64,000 nucleotides of DNA from Parasulfuritortus sp037446165 (GTDB taxonomy: Bacteria > Pseudomonadota > Gammaproteobacteria > Burkholderiales > Thiobacillaceae), in the NCBI GenBank assembly GCA_037446165.1, contig JBBIJC010000002.1:1-64000 (forward strand), written 5' to 3'. The notes beneath the pieces were generated by a model, which saw only the letters and a list, made by a program, of their open reading frames with translations, did no database searches and was not told where the DNA came from. Position 1 is the first letter of the stretch; every line of letters starts with the position of its first letter. A program made the translations under genes and the position numbers. Shown piece by piece: positions 1 through 8,743 of this stretch.

Positions 1-124
1 GACAATCAACAGGAGGGTGCGCCTCGTCTCAAGATAAACAAGTAAACTATGAACCATCCAAGGCACAAAAGGGTTCGGGCTAGCCGATTACAGTTCGGAA
101 CGGGCCACCCGCGGAGTTCACGTC

Positions 125-1777
125 ATGACCCTGATGGTCTGGAACGACAACCTGATTACCGGCATCGATATCGTCGATCAGCAGCACCGAGGCCTGCTCG
201 ACTTGATCAACGAGGTCGGTCCGCTCCTCGCCCGCTACAGCCATGAACACGTTCAGGATGTCAGCCCCCTGCTGCAGCACCTGCTTGATTATGCAGCCGT
301 TCATTTCCAGACCGAAGAAGGGCTGATGGCCAGTCATGGCTTGCACCCTGCGGGTTTGCGCCACCATCAGCAAACTCACGCCGGGTTCGTGCAGAAGGTT
401 CAGGAAATGGTGGGCGGCATTGCCAGCGGCAGTGGCGTCACCGGCAATCAACTGCTTTCCTTTCTGGCCAGTTGGCTGGTTCTCCACATCCTGGGCGAAG
501 ATCAGGCCATGGCCCGACAATTTCGCGCCATGGCCAATGGTCTCGATGCTGAACACGCCTACGTCGAGGCCGCCGGCGATCTGCTCGATCCGGCCCCGGC
601 CGCACTCAGCCAGTCGTTTTCCGATCTCTATTCGACGTTGACCCGCCAATATCTGGAACTGGATGATGTCCGGCGTGAAATCGAGCTCTATAACCAGCAT
701 CTGGAAAATCAGGTAAGGGAACGCACCGCGGAACTGGAACGGTCCCGCGATGCCGCCCAGGCCGCCAACGTTGCCAAGAGCCGTTTTCTGGGCACCATGA
801 GCCACGAGTTGCGCACGCCGATGAATGCCATCGTCGGCTATTCCAGCCTGCTGCGCGACGGCGGCCTGGGCAGTCAACAGAAAACCCTGGCCGAAAAGAT
901 CGTCAGCTCATCAATGCACCTGCTCGGCATCATCAACACTGTGGTCGAATACGCCCGTCTCGACGCCGGCCAACCCGGCGACCTGGCCGGTGAAACATTC
1001 AAGCTGAAGCCGCTGCTCGACGAAGCCTGTCATGAGGCCTTTGCCAAGGCTCGCGGCAAGGGCCTGACCGCAACCCTGGAACTCGAACCTGGCCTGCCTG
1101 ACTCGGTCCGGGGGGACCGCCGTCATCTGGCCTTCATCCTGGGGCAGTTCGCTTCGAACGCGAGCAAGTTCACCGAAAAGGGCTTCATTCGGCTGCTGGC
1201 CAAGACGCTGGGAAGGGATGACACCGGCGCCGTCAAGCTCCATTTCGATGTCGTAGACAGCGGCATTGGCATCAGCCCGGAAGATCAGACTCGCCTGTTC
1301 GCCGCCTTCGATCAACTGGATGACCGGCCGAACCGAAAATACGAGGGCATCGGGCTCGGGCTGGCCATGGCGCGACAACTGGCCCACGTGATGGGGGGCG
1401 AAGTCGGACTCGAGAGCCAGCCCGGCACGGGTAGCCGCTTCTGGCTGGAACTGAGCCTGTCCGAAATCGTCGTGCCAGTTGAAATGCCACAGCCGGAACC
1501 GGCTCCGGCCCCTCACTCCAACCGCCCCTCTACAGCGAGCGGGCAGGTGAAAACCCCGATTACAGCAACCCTGAAACTGCTGGAAAAATTGCTGGCCAAC
1601 GACGACACCCGCGCCACCGAGGTCTTCTCTAAGGCCGGCCCGCATCTTCGTCGGAACTTTGGCGACCGAATCGACCTTCTATCCCAGCAGATCAACGGCT
1701 TTGAGTATGATCGTGCATTACAAACGCTGCGCGTCATGATCGCCGATCAGCACCCGCTTTCCGAGGACAAACCATGA
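125..1777 (+). CDS. Hemerythrin-domain sensor histidine kinase
   Basis: 550 aa. Residues 1-135 form a bacterial hemerythrin domain with all seven di-iron ligands in place: H21, H60, E64, H81, H85, H121 and D126. A coiled-coil linker (about 165-220) follows, then a HisKA helix with phospho-acceptor H227 in SHELRTP, then an HATPase_c domain with N-box N345, G1 DSGIGI (about 378-383) and G2 GIGLGLAM (about 408-415). No transmembrane segment or signal peptide is evident, so the kinase is probably cytosolic. The last 70 residues are helical and carry no receiver domain. The stop overlaps the start of the following response regulator by four bases (ATGA), so the two are a coupled pair. Hemerythrin folds bind O2 or NO; sensing one of these here is inference. 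The ATG has only a weak GGAG upstream. Confidence 0.9.
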   Translation: MTLMVWNDNLITGIDIVDQQHRGLLDLINEVGPLLARYSHEHVQDVSPLLQHLLDYAAVHFQTEEGLMASHGLHPAGLRHHQQTHAGFVQKVQEMVGGIASGSGVTGNQLLSFLASWLVLHILGEDQAMARQFRAMANGLDAEHAYVEAAGDLLDPAPAALSQSFSDLYSTLTRQYLELDDVRREIELYNQHLENQVRERTAELERSRDAAQAANVAKSRFLGTMSHELRTPMNAIVGYSSLLRDGGLGSQQKTLAEKIVSSSMHLLGIINTVVEYARLDAGQPGDLAGETFKLKPLLDEACHEAFAKARGKGLTATLELEPGLPDSVRGDRRHLAFILGQFASNASKFTEKGFIRLLAKTLGRDDTGAVKLHFDVVDSGIGISPEDQTRLFAAFDQLDDRPNRKYEGIGLGLAMARQLAHVMGGEVGLESQPGTGSRFWLELSLSEIVVPVEMPQPEPAPAPHSNRPSTASGQVKTPITATLKLLEKLLANDDTRATEVFSKAGPHLRRNFGDRIDLLSQQINGFEYDRALQTLRVMIADQHPLSEDKP

Positions 1778-3099
1778 ACGAGTCAACAAACCCGGGCACA
1801 ACCAGGGTTGAACGCCTTACCGGCACGATCCTGATCGTGGATGATCAACCGGAGAATCTGGCTGTCCTGTCTGCGGTCCTGCAGCCCAATTACCGGGTAC
1901 GCGCTGCCCGCTCCGGCGAGCAGGCCCTGCGTGTCGCTGTCAGCGAACCGAAACCGGACCTGGTGCTGCTCGACATCATGATGCCCGATATGGACGGCTA
2001 TACGGTTCTGGCCAGGCTGCGCAGCAACCCGGCCACCCAGGGCATTCCAGTCATCTTCGTGACGGCCCTGGGCGCCGAGGCGGAAGAGCTGCACGGCCTG
2101 GAACTGGGTGCCGTCGACTACATCACCAAGCCGATCAAACCCGCTCTGGTACTGGCCCGTGTCCATACCCACCTGGAACTCAAGGTCGCCCGGGATGCCC
2201 TGGCCAACCAGAATACGCTGCTGGAAACCAAAGTCGCGGAACGTACCCTGGCCCTCAAGCAGGCCATGGCCAACCTGGAACTGGTCCATGGCAATCTGAA
2301 AAAGGCCTATTTTGGCACCCTGCTGGCGATCAGCGATTTCGCCGAACTGCGCGGCGGCGGCATAGGCGAACACTCCCGCCGGGTCGCCGAACTATCCAGG
2401 CTGGTCGCGCTGCACATGGGCATGGACAGTAGCGAGGTACAGGACGTTTTCGTCGCTGCCCTGCTGCACGATGTCGGCAAGATCAGTTTCCCGGATGCCT
2501 TGCTGGACAAGCCGGTCAGTACCATGAACAGCGAGGAGTTGGCGATTTACCGTCGCCACCCCACCCGTGGCTCCGAGTCCATCCGCAAGATCGAGTCCCT
2601 GGCCGATATTGCCGACATGATTCGCCACCATCATGAACGCTATGACGGTAGCGGCTTCCCTGACCAGCTGAGCGGCCTGAATATCCCCCTGGGCGCACGG
2701 ATCATCGGTGCCGTCAGCGACTATGTCAGCCTGAAATCTGGCGGCCTGACCGATCAACCTATGTCAGCCAAAGAAAGTTGCCAGTTTCTGCTGGAAGAGC
2801 AAGGCACCCGCTACGACCCCATGGTGATCGAAAAACTGGAACCCATCCTGGCGTCGGAAGAAAACTTCGAGATCGAGGAAATTCCGGTCACTGCACCCCA
2901 CCTGCATGAAGGCATGAGGCTGACCCGCGACGTGCGTCACCCGAACGGATTTATCCTGCTGTCAAAGGATACGGTAATGACCCGACGCCTGATCGACCAA
3001 CTGGTTGCAGTCGAGCAGCAGACCAGCACCCACGTAAAGATATTCGTGCAGCGCGAACACAAACCAGACCAACCAGGCGACAGACGAACACCACCCTGA
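1774..3099 (+). CDS. Response regulator with HD-GYP c-di-GMP phosphodiesterase output
   Basis: 441 aa, RpfG-like. An N-terminal receiver domain (about 18-135) has the acidic pocket at D23/D24, phospho-acceptor D67 in LLDIMMPD and K119 in TKP. A coiled-coil linker (about 136-175) leads to an HD-GYP domain (about 178-375) with the HD pair at 232-233 and the signature HHERYDGSGFP near 286-296, where GYP reads GFP. A further C-terminal segment resembles the tail often found on such regulators. HD-GYP proteins hydrolyse cyclic di-GMP. The four-base overlap with the hemerythrin kinase makes that kinase the obvious phosphodonor, giving a route from O2 or NO to c-di-GMP (inference). Confidence 0.92.
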   Translation: MNESTNPGTTRVERLTGTILIVDDQPENLAVLSAVLQPNYRVRAARSGEQALRVAVSEPKPDLVLLDIMMPDMDGYTVLARLRSNPATQGIPVIFVTALGAEAEELHGLELGAVDYITKPIKPALVLARVHTHLELKVARDALANQNTLLETKVAERTLALKQAMANLELVHGNLKKAYFGTLLAISDFAELRGGGIGEHSRRVAELSRLVALHMGMDSSEVQDVFVAALLHDVGKISFPDALLDKPVSTMNSEELAIYRRHPTRGSESIRKIESLADIADMIRHHHERYDGSGFPDQLSGLNIPLGARIIGAVSDYVSLKSGGLTDQPMSAKESCQFLLEEQGTRYDPMVIEKLEPILASEENFEIEEIPVTAPHLHEGMRLTRDVRHPNGFILLSKDTVMTRRLIDQLVAVEQQTSTHVKIFVQREHKPDQPGDRRTPP

Positions 3100-3110
3100 C
3101 CAAGATGAGC

Positions 3111-3275
3111 CTAGTGGACACTGTCCCTCATTTTAAGGATGAGGGCGCCGGCCAGGATGAGCAGCACTCCGCTTAACCTTCCCGTCAACAGGTCAGCGCC
3201 AGACAAAGCTACAGCGCCCAGAAACAAATAAACGTAAGGCAAAGGCTTATAAACCCAGTTCGGCAAATAAAACAT
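3111..3275 (-). CDS. Small membrane protein, 54 aa, function unknown
   Basis: A short frame on the minus strand starts with ATG at 3275 behind a very strong ribosome binding site (GGAGGAGGAGATC then ATG) and ends with TAG at 3111. The 54-aa product begins MFYLPNWVYKPLPYVYLFLG, has two hydrophobic stretches (about 12-25 and 35-47) separated by a short polar turn, and ends in a basic, polar tail. It looks like a two-pass inner-membrane miniprotein. It is convergent with the HD-GYP regulator, whose stop lies 11 bases away. The function is not recognised; the strong RBS and protein-like composition support a real gene. Confidence 0.72.
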   Translation of the reverse strand: MFYLPNWVYKPLPYVYLFLGAVALSGADLLTGRLSGVLLILAGALILKMRDSVH

Positions 3276-3532
3276 GATCTCCTCCTCCATTTGATGCTCA
3301 TTTCAGGCACTTCTTCCCTGCCTATCAGGGCGGACAATATTCATCTTAGTGCTTGCATAACGCTTATAAAGGGAAATTTGCAGGAGAACGGCCGACCTGG
3401 GGACGGCTAACGTCCCAAAAGCGGGTCCAAAGTCATAGACTGACGCCACTCCCACCACGCAAAAAACCCCTTTTACAGCTCCTTGAGATGTACCATTTTG
3501 CATCGCACAGGAGTCGATGATTAGGAGGCAAC
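3276..3532. other. AT-richer intergenic stretch upstream of the permease
   Basis: 257 bases separate the divergent small protein gene and the APC permease. Both RBSs lie at its edges. Base composition is clearly less GC-rich than in flanking genes. No convincing -35/-10 pair, hairpin terminator or repeat could be identified; short open frames on the minus strand here lack ribosome binding sites. Confidence 0.4.
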
Positions 3533-4918
3533 GTGACGCTCGCCAAGGGGTTGGCGCAGGATGCGCTGGGTACATTTGAGTCTGCTGTCATGGGCATTGC
3601 AGGAACTGCGCCCGCTTTCAGCGTTGCAGTCACGACAGCAGCCATCGTTGCGTCTGTTGGAGTCTTATCGGTAGGCAGTATTTTTTACTGTGGACTGATC
3701 ATGTTCGGCATCATGCTGGCATTTATTCATCTCAGCAAAATCACCCCGCATGCAGGCGCCTCCTATGCCTGGGTTGGACATGTATTCGGCAAAACCTGGG
3801 GATTTTTCGCAGGTTGGGGATTATTGGTGGCTTCGATTTTCTTCATGGTATCGGCCACCATTCCCGCTGCAACTTCCACGCTGGTCATTCTGGCACCGGG
3901 CAGAGTGGAAGATACCCATTGGGTAACCGGAACGGCGGCCATGTGGCTCACGTTAGTCACTATTGTCGTTACCAAGGGGATCAAGCATGCCAGTTATGCG
4001 CAGGTGATACTCACCGGCATCGAAACCTTTGTGGTATTGGCTTTGATTGTTGGCGCCTTTTTACAATATGGTGGCCACCCGGCACATGCACCGTCGATCG
4101 TCTGGTTCTCCCCTTTCTCCTTCACGCCACAGTTGTTTGCCACTGGCGCACTAACGGCAATTTTCTTTTACTGGGGTTGGGACGTGACCATGAACCTCAG
4201 CGAAGAAACCAAGTCTGGAGAGAAAGCCGAGCTCCATCCTGCCAGTCAAGGTGCTTTCTGGGCGATGGTCAATCTGATCCTGTTCTTCGTCATCATGATG
4301 ATCGTGGTACTGATTGTGCTGAGCGACAAGGAAATCGCGGATGCCAATACCAATGTACTCTACGCGATTGCCAACAAGCTGTTCCCAAAACCCTGGAACT
4401 ACTTGGCCGTGTTATCGACCATTCTGAGCACCGTGGGCACTATCGAAACTCAGATTCTCCAGTTTAGCCGGAGCATGTTTGCGATGGCTCGGGACAACAT
4501 GCTTCATCACCGCTATGCAGTCATCCACCCCGAGTGGAAAACCCCATGGTTGGCCACCGTGGTTATTTGGTTTCTGGGAGTGTTTCTCCTTTTTTCCTCA
4601 TCGTACATGCCTTCGGTGGAGGCAATCCTTAACAGTTCCATTCTGGCCATCGGTTTCCAAATCTGCTTTTACATGAGCCTGGCCGGCTTTGCGTGTGCTT
4701 GGCATTACCGGGATAAATTGAAGGCAGGGCTGAGCAGCGCGTTCTCCTATGTGCTTTGGCCACTGCTTGCTGCCATCTTCATGGTCTTCATTGCACTTTA
4801 CAGTATCCCCACGTTCGATCTCGTCACCAACGTCATGGGCATCGGGGGGCTTTTGGTCGGATTTGCACCCCTCTTATTGGGTCACTGGCGGCAGCGACGA
4901 AATGTATTAATTCGTTAA
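3533..4918 (+). CDS. APC-superfamily amino acid permease
   Basis: 461 aa with about 12 hydrophobic segments, no signal peptide and the amino acid-polyamine-organocation layout: an N-terminal helix with GIAGTAPAFSVAV (about 22-34), a conserved ASYAWVGHVFG segment near 80, and W/E-rich EETKSGEK after TM6. It should import an amino acid or similar small amine across the inner membrane; the substrate cannot be read from sequence. The start is GTG at 3533 behind an AGGAGG site. Codon third positions use A and T far more than neighbouring genes, consistent with acquisition by transfer. It stands alone, with no partner enzyme next to it. Confidence 0.85.
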   Translation: MTLAKGLAQDALGTFESAVMGIAGTAPAFSVAVTTAAIVASVGVLSVGSIFYCGLIMFGIMLAFIHLSKITPHAGASYAWVGHVFGKTWGFFAGWGLLVASIFFMVSATIPAATSTLVILAPGRVEDTHWVTGTAAMWLTLVTIVVTKGIKHASYAQVILTGIETFVVLALIVGAFLQYGGHPAHAPSIVWFSPFSFTPQLFATGALTAIFFYWGWDVTMNLSEETKSGEKAELHPASQGAFWAMVNLILFFVIMMIVVLIVLSDKEIADANTNVLYAIANKLFPKPWNYLAVLSTILSTVGTIETQILQFSRSMFAMARDNMLHHRYAVIHPEWKTPWLATVVIWFLGVFLLFSSSYMPSVEAILNSSILAIGFQICFYMSLAGFACAWHYRDKLKAGLSSAFSYVLWPLLAAIFMVFIALYSIPTFDLVTNVMGIGGLLVGFAPLLLGHWRQRRNVLIR

Positions 4919-5076
4919 AGTTGGCTCAGCTGTCCGGTTGTATATGGATCGAATCCCCGAACACCATGAATGATGTGGGCTTCCGTGCATGAGAGGTGGT
5001 GTCGATTTGAGCAGCGAGACTCACCTAGGGCAAGCTCCTGACGGCGCTCACACATGTTCTAAGCGTGTGCTGAATG

Positions 5077-5126
5077 AAAAATGCCTGCTTTGCATAACCA
5101 ATTGATTTGGTTAACAAAACAGGCAT
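5077..5126 (-). terminator. Intrinsic terminator behind tRNA-Ser
   Basis: Downstream of the tRNA on the minus strand a hairpin forms from ATGCCTG (5126-5120) and CAGGCAT (5087-5081). An inner TTAACCAA/TTGGTTA pairing extends the stem, and a run of T follows directly. Confidence 0.7.
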
Positions 5127-5136
5127 CTTAAAGTTC

Positions 5137-5227
<91 letters not shown>

Positions 5228-5238
5228 GAAGGCGCGCA

Positions 5239-5268
5239 AGAATACCTGCTAACAGGGGGTTCGGGCAA
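5239..5268 (-). promoter_or_regulatory. Possible sigma-70 promoter for tRNA-Ser
   Basis: On the minus strand TTGCCC (5268-5263) and TATTCT (5244-5239) are 18 bases apart, and the tRNA begins 12 bases after the -10-like box. The fit is moderate only. Confidence 0.4.
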
Positions 5269-5334
5269 GGGCGATGCGTGGGCTAGAATGGCTGTCGGCG
5301 AATTTCTGCATCACAAACCCTGCGCAATGACTTC

Positions 5335-6051
5335 ATGAATCCGAAAATCATCCTTCGTGGCCTGCTTGTTCTGCTTTCCATGGCCGCGCTCGGCTTTCTG
5401 GTCAACAGACTGCATCTGGGCGATTTGCTGAATCAGGGCTGGATCGACCGGGAGGTCCGTGGCAAGGGGATATCTGGTGAAATCCTGTTTCTCGCCATCG
5501 GTACCGTGTTTACGGCGGTCGGCCTGCCACGTCAGGTGATTGCATTCATGGGCGGCTATGCCTTCGGGTTCTTGTATGGCACCTGGCTCGGCCTGCTGGC
5601 GACCGAGTTGGGTTGTGCGGCCTCTTTCTTTTATGCCCGGCTGCTGGGACGGCCATTCGTGGTCAAGCGATTGTCCGGCAAGATCGCCCACGTCGACAAT
5701 TTCGTGCGCGATTATCCGTTCACCATGACCTTGCTGATCCGGCTGTTGCCGGTGGGCAGCAATGTCGCCACCAATCTGGCCGGCGGGGTGTCCAGCGTCC
5801 CGGCGGTTCCATTTCTGCTCGGCTCGGCCCTGGGTTTTCTGCCTCAGACCGCGATCTTCGCCCTGGTCGGCAGCGGGGTGAATGTCGACCCGGTCTGGCG
5901 CATCGGACTGGGGGTGGTACTGTTTGTCGGCTCAGGCGTGCTGGGCGTCTATCTGTTTCGCCGTCTGCGCCATGGCCGACATTACGATGAAGACCTGGAG
6001 CGGGAACTGGGCGAGACAGAGGGCGTGGACCCGGATTTGCCGGTAAACTAG
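5335..6051 (+). CDS. TVP38/TMEM64 (DedA-related) membrane protein
   Basis: 238 aa. Hydrophobic N-terminal helix (about 7-27), then the VTT/SNARE-associated domain with GLPRQVIAFMGGYAFGFLYG (about 63-82), a re-entrant region rich in G and P, RLLPVGSNVATNLAGG (about 137-152) and two C-terminal helices, followed by an acidic tail. Proteins of this family sit in the inner membrane and are linked to lipid flipping or membrane homeostasis; the exact substrate of this one is unknown. It precedes the polyprenyl-phosphate-type glycosyltransferase by 28 bases in the same direction, so it may belong to the same envelope transcription unit. Confidence 0.85.
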   Translation: MNPKIILRGLLVLLSMAALGFLVNRLHLGDLLNQGWIDREVRGKGISGEILFLAIGTVFTAVGLPRQVIAFMGGYAFGFLYGTWLGLLATELGCAASFFYARLLGRPFVVKRLSGKIAHVDNFVRDYPFTMTLLIRLLPVGSNVATNLAGGVSSVPAVPFLLGSALGFLPQTAIFALVGSGVNVDPVWRIGLGVVLFVGSGVLGVYLFRRLRHGRHYDEDLERELGETEGVDPDLPVN

Positions 6052-6079
6052 CGCCCATTCAATTTGCCAGATCAAGACC

Positions 6080-7045
6080 ATGCCCGAGTCGGTCCGCGTT
6101 TCCATCCTCGCCCCCATCTACAACGAATTCGAGAACCTGCCCGATCTGGTGAACCGGGTCGAGGCGGTCATGTCGGCTCAGTCGAATAGTTGGGAGCTGA
6201 TCTGCGTGGACGACGGTTCACGCGACGGATCGGACAAGTTGCTGACCGAACTGGCAGCGAGCCGTCCCTGGCTGCGGCCTTTCTTCCTGCGCCGCAACTA
6301 CGGCCAGTCGACAGCGATGCAGGCCGGCTTCGACGCCGCACGAGGCGAAATTCTGGTGACCATCGACGGCGACATGCAGAACGATCCGGGTGATATTCCT
6401 CGTCTGCTGAAGATGCTCGACGAGAGGCCCGAGATCGACATCATTTCCGGCTGGCGCAAGAACCGCCAGGACAAGGCGCTGATGCGCAAGCTTCCGTCCA
6501 AGATCGCCAACCGGCTGATCTCCGCCGTGACCGGTGTGCGTCTGCACGACTATGGTTGCTCGCTCAAGCTATATCGACGCGAGGCGGTGCGCTACGTCAA
6601 GATCTATGGCGAGCTGCATCGCTTCATCCCGGCCCTGGCCCACGAATACGGGGCCAAGGTCATGGAAACGGAAGTGAACCACTTCCCCCGCACCAAGGGC
6701 GTATCGAAATACGGTATCGACCGTACCATCCGCGTCCTGCTTGATCTGATCTGGGTCAAGTTCATGCTCCGCTTTCTGCATCGCCCCCTGCATGCCTTCG
6801 GCGGTATCGGCGCGGCGATGTTCTTCCCGGGCATGCTGGTGCTGATGTATCTGGCCGGTCTCAAACTGTTTACCGGCGCCTCGATCGGCGGCAGGCCACT
6901 GCTGATGCTGGGGGTCATGCTGAGCCTGATGGGGGCCAACTTCATCGGCATGGGCATCCTTGGCGAACTGCTCACCCGAATCTGGCACGAACCAGGCGGC
7001 AAGGCCCAGTACCTGCTGCGCGAACCTCCCGCCAAAGAGGAATGA
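6080..7045 (+). CDS. GT2 polyprenyl-phosphate glycosyltransferase (ArnC/DPM1-like)
   Basis: 321 aa. A GT-A fold occupies the first 230 residues, with ILAPIYNEFENLP at the N-terminus, VDDGSRDGS near 46-54, the metal-binding DGDMQNDPGDI near 95-105, and an acceptor region around YGCSLKLYRR. Two hydrophobic helices near 240-265 and 275-300 anchor it. The family transfers a sugar from a nucleotide donor to undecaprenyl phosphate on the cytosolic face. The stop overlaps the next gene (GT39) by four bases, so the pair probably makes and then uses a lipid-linked sugar. None of the aminoarabinose synthesis genes is nearby, so the sugar is undetermined. Confidence 0.88.
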   Translation: MPESVRVSILAPIYNEFENLPDLVNRVEAVMSAQSNSWELICVDDGSRDGSDKLLTELAASRPWLRPFFLRRNYGQSTAMQAGFDAARGEILVTIDGDMQNDPGDIPRLLKMLDERPEIDIISGWRKNRQDKALMRKLPSKIANRLISAVTGVRLHDYGCSLKLYRREAVRYVKIYGELHRFIPALAHEYGAKVMETEVNHFPRTKGVSKYGIDRTIRVLLDLIWVKFMLRFLHRPLHAFGGIGAAMFFPGMLVLMYLAGLKLFTGASIGGRPLLMLGVMLSLMGANFIGMGILGELLTRIWHEPGGKAQYLLREPPAKEE

Positions 7046-8583
7046 TCCGCCGGACAAATCCCTGGCCGGAATATTGGGACGAGTGGCTGAGTCTCGCCGT
7101 TCTTGTCCTGTTTCCCTTTCTGGCGCTTGGCGTCGCTCCGCTGTTCGACCTGGACGAAGGCGCCTTCACCGCCTCGACCACCGAGATGTTCCTGCACGGC
7201 GATTTTCTGTCCAGCCATCTGCTGGGCGAACCGCGTTATGACAAGCCGATCCTGATCTACTGGCTCCAGGCTGCATCGGTTTATGTGTTCGGCCGCGGCG
7301 AATTTGCCTGGCGCCTGCCGTCGGCGCTGTCATCCAGTCTGTGGATACTGGTCACCTACCTGTTTGTGACCCGGGTCACCCATCGCCGGGTCGGGCTCAC
7401 AGCCGCGCTGATCATTGCCACGGCGGCCGGACTAACCGTCATCACCCGTGCCGCAACAGCCGATGCCCTGCTCAACCTGTGGCTGGCCTGCGCCGGCTAT
7501 GCTGCCTGGCTTTGGCTGAAGGATGGGCGCAAGGGCTGGCTTTATGCCGCCTGGCTGGCCATGGCCCTGGGCTTTCTGACCAAAGGCCCGGTGGCTGTCC
7601 TCATCCCCGCCGGCGCGGTATTTCTCTGGTGCCTGAGCCAGGGCCAGTGGCGGAGGTTTCTGCGCTTCGCCTTTGCTCCCGGCCCGCTCTTGCTGTTTCT
7701 CGCCCTGGCCGCGCCGTGGTTCGTCATCCTGACCCTGCGGGAAGGCTCCGGCTTCCTCACCGGTTTCTTCCTCAAGCACAACCTGTCCCGCTTTGACACG
7801 CCGATGGAAGGTCATGGCGGAAACCATTTCTATTACGTTCCGGTGGTCCTGTTGTCCCTGTTGCCGCATACCGGCCTGCTGCTGGCGATACTGACCCGGC
7901 TGCGCGCGACCTGGAACAACGAACTGCTGCGCTTCGGCCTGCTCTGGTTCGTGCTCGTCTTCGTGCTGTTTTCCTTCTCCGGCACCAAGCTGCCGCACTA
8001 CGTCTATTACGGTTACGGCGGGCTGGTGATTGCCATGGCCGCGATGGTGGACATGCCGGTCCGGCGCTGGCTGGTCCTCGCCCCGGCCCCCGTGCTGTTC
8101 ATGCTGCTGCTGGCCCTGCCCTATCTGGCAGCCCGGGCGGTGCCCAGCCTGAAGGGCGACGATCAGCTCCTGCTTGCTGCCCTGCCTGGCGCATTCGGCA
8201 TGGCCTACTGGCTCTGGTGCGGGGGCGCGCTGCTGATCAGTCTGCTTCTGATCGGCACCCGGCGCGTTGGCTTGGCGGCGTCACTGCGGATATCCGGCCT
8301 GCTGGCCGGCATCGCCATGGTGATCTTCCTGATCCCCAGCGTCGGGCAGATCCAGCAGGCTCCGATCCGCAATGCCGGACTTCTGGCCCAGACCCTGCCC
8401 GGCCCCCTGGTGTTGTTCAACGTCAACACGCCCAGTTTCCAGACCTACGCCAATCGGCAAGTGGAGAAACGCACACCCCGTTCGGGCGATCTGGTCCTGA
8501 CCCGGCAAAGCGATCTGGCTCGCCTGACCGGCGCCACTGTGGTCTACCAGGAACGTGGCTACATCCTGGCCCGGATGCACTGA
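7042..8583 (+). CDS. GT39-family (ArnT-like) membrane glycosyltransferase
   Basis: 513 aa with many transmembrane helices. The first periplasmic loop carries the catalytic acidic motif FDLDEGAF (about 35-42) and EPRYDKPILIYWLQ (about 65-78), as in ArnT and protein O-mannosyltransferases. The C-terminal 60 residues form a small soluble periplasmic part. The family moves a sugar from a polyprenyl-phosphate donor to lipid A, another lipid or a protein on the periplasmic side. It overlaps the GT2 enzyme by four bases, which is the natural donor-synthesis partner. A second GT39 gene follows. Confidence 0.87.
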   Translation: MIRRTNPWPEYWDEWLSLAVLVLFPFLALGVAPLFDLDEGAFTASTTEMFLHGDFLSSHLLGEPRYDKPILIYWLQAASVYVFGRGEFAWRLPSALSSSLWILVTYLFVTRVTHRRVGLTAALIIATAAGLTVITRAATADALLNLWLACAGYAAWLWLKDGRKGWLYAAWLAMALGFLTKGPVAVLIPAGAVFLWCLSQGQWRRFLRFAFAPGPLLLFLALAAPWFVILTLREGSGFLTGFFLKHNLSRFDTPMEGHGGNHFYYVPVVLLSLLPHTGLLLAILTRLRATWNNELLRFGLLWFVLVFVLFSFSGTKLPHYVYYGYGGLVIAMAAMVDMPVRRWLVLAPAPVLFMLLLALPYLAARAVPSLKGDDQLLLAALPGAFGMAYWLWCGGALLISLLLIGTRRVGLAASLRISGLLAGIAMVIFLIPSVGQIQQAPIRNAGLLAQTLPGPLVLFNVNTPSFQTYANRQVEKRTPRSGDLVLTRQSDLARLTGATVVYQERGYILARMH

Positions 8584-8743
8584 GCATGTCCCGGACCTTC
8601 CTGCCCTTGTTCGCCCGTCGTTACACAAACCTCGACCCTAAAGCCGCGCGTCCGTTCGAACAGGCACTTAGTCTGAGTGTGCTGGTCTATCACCTGTTAC
8701 CCGGCTGGCCTTTCGCCAAACACTCTCCCGATTAGCACCAAAA

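Noticed and set aside
8586..8735. 49-codon frame between the two GT39 genes
   Set aside because: No clear ribosome binding site and no recognisable features; the composition does not support a protein.
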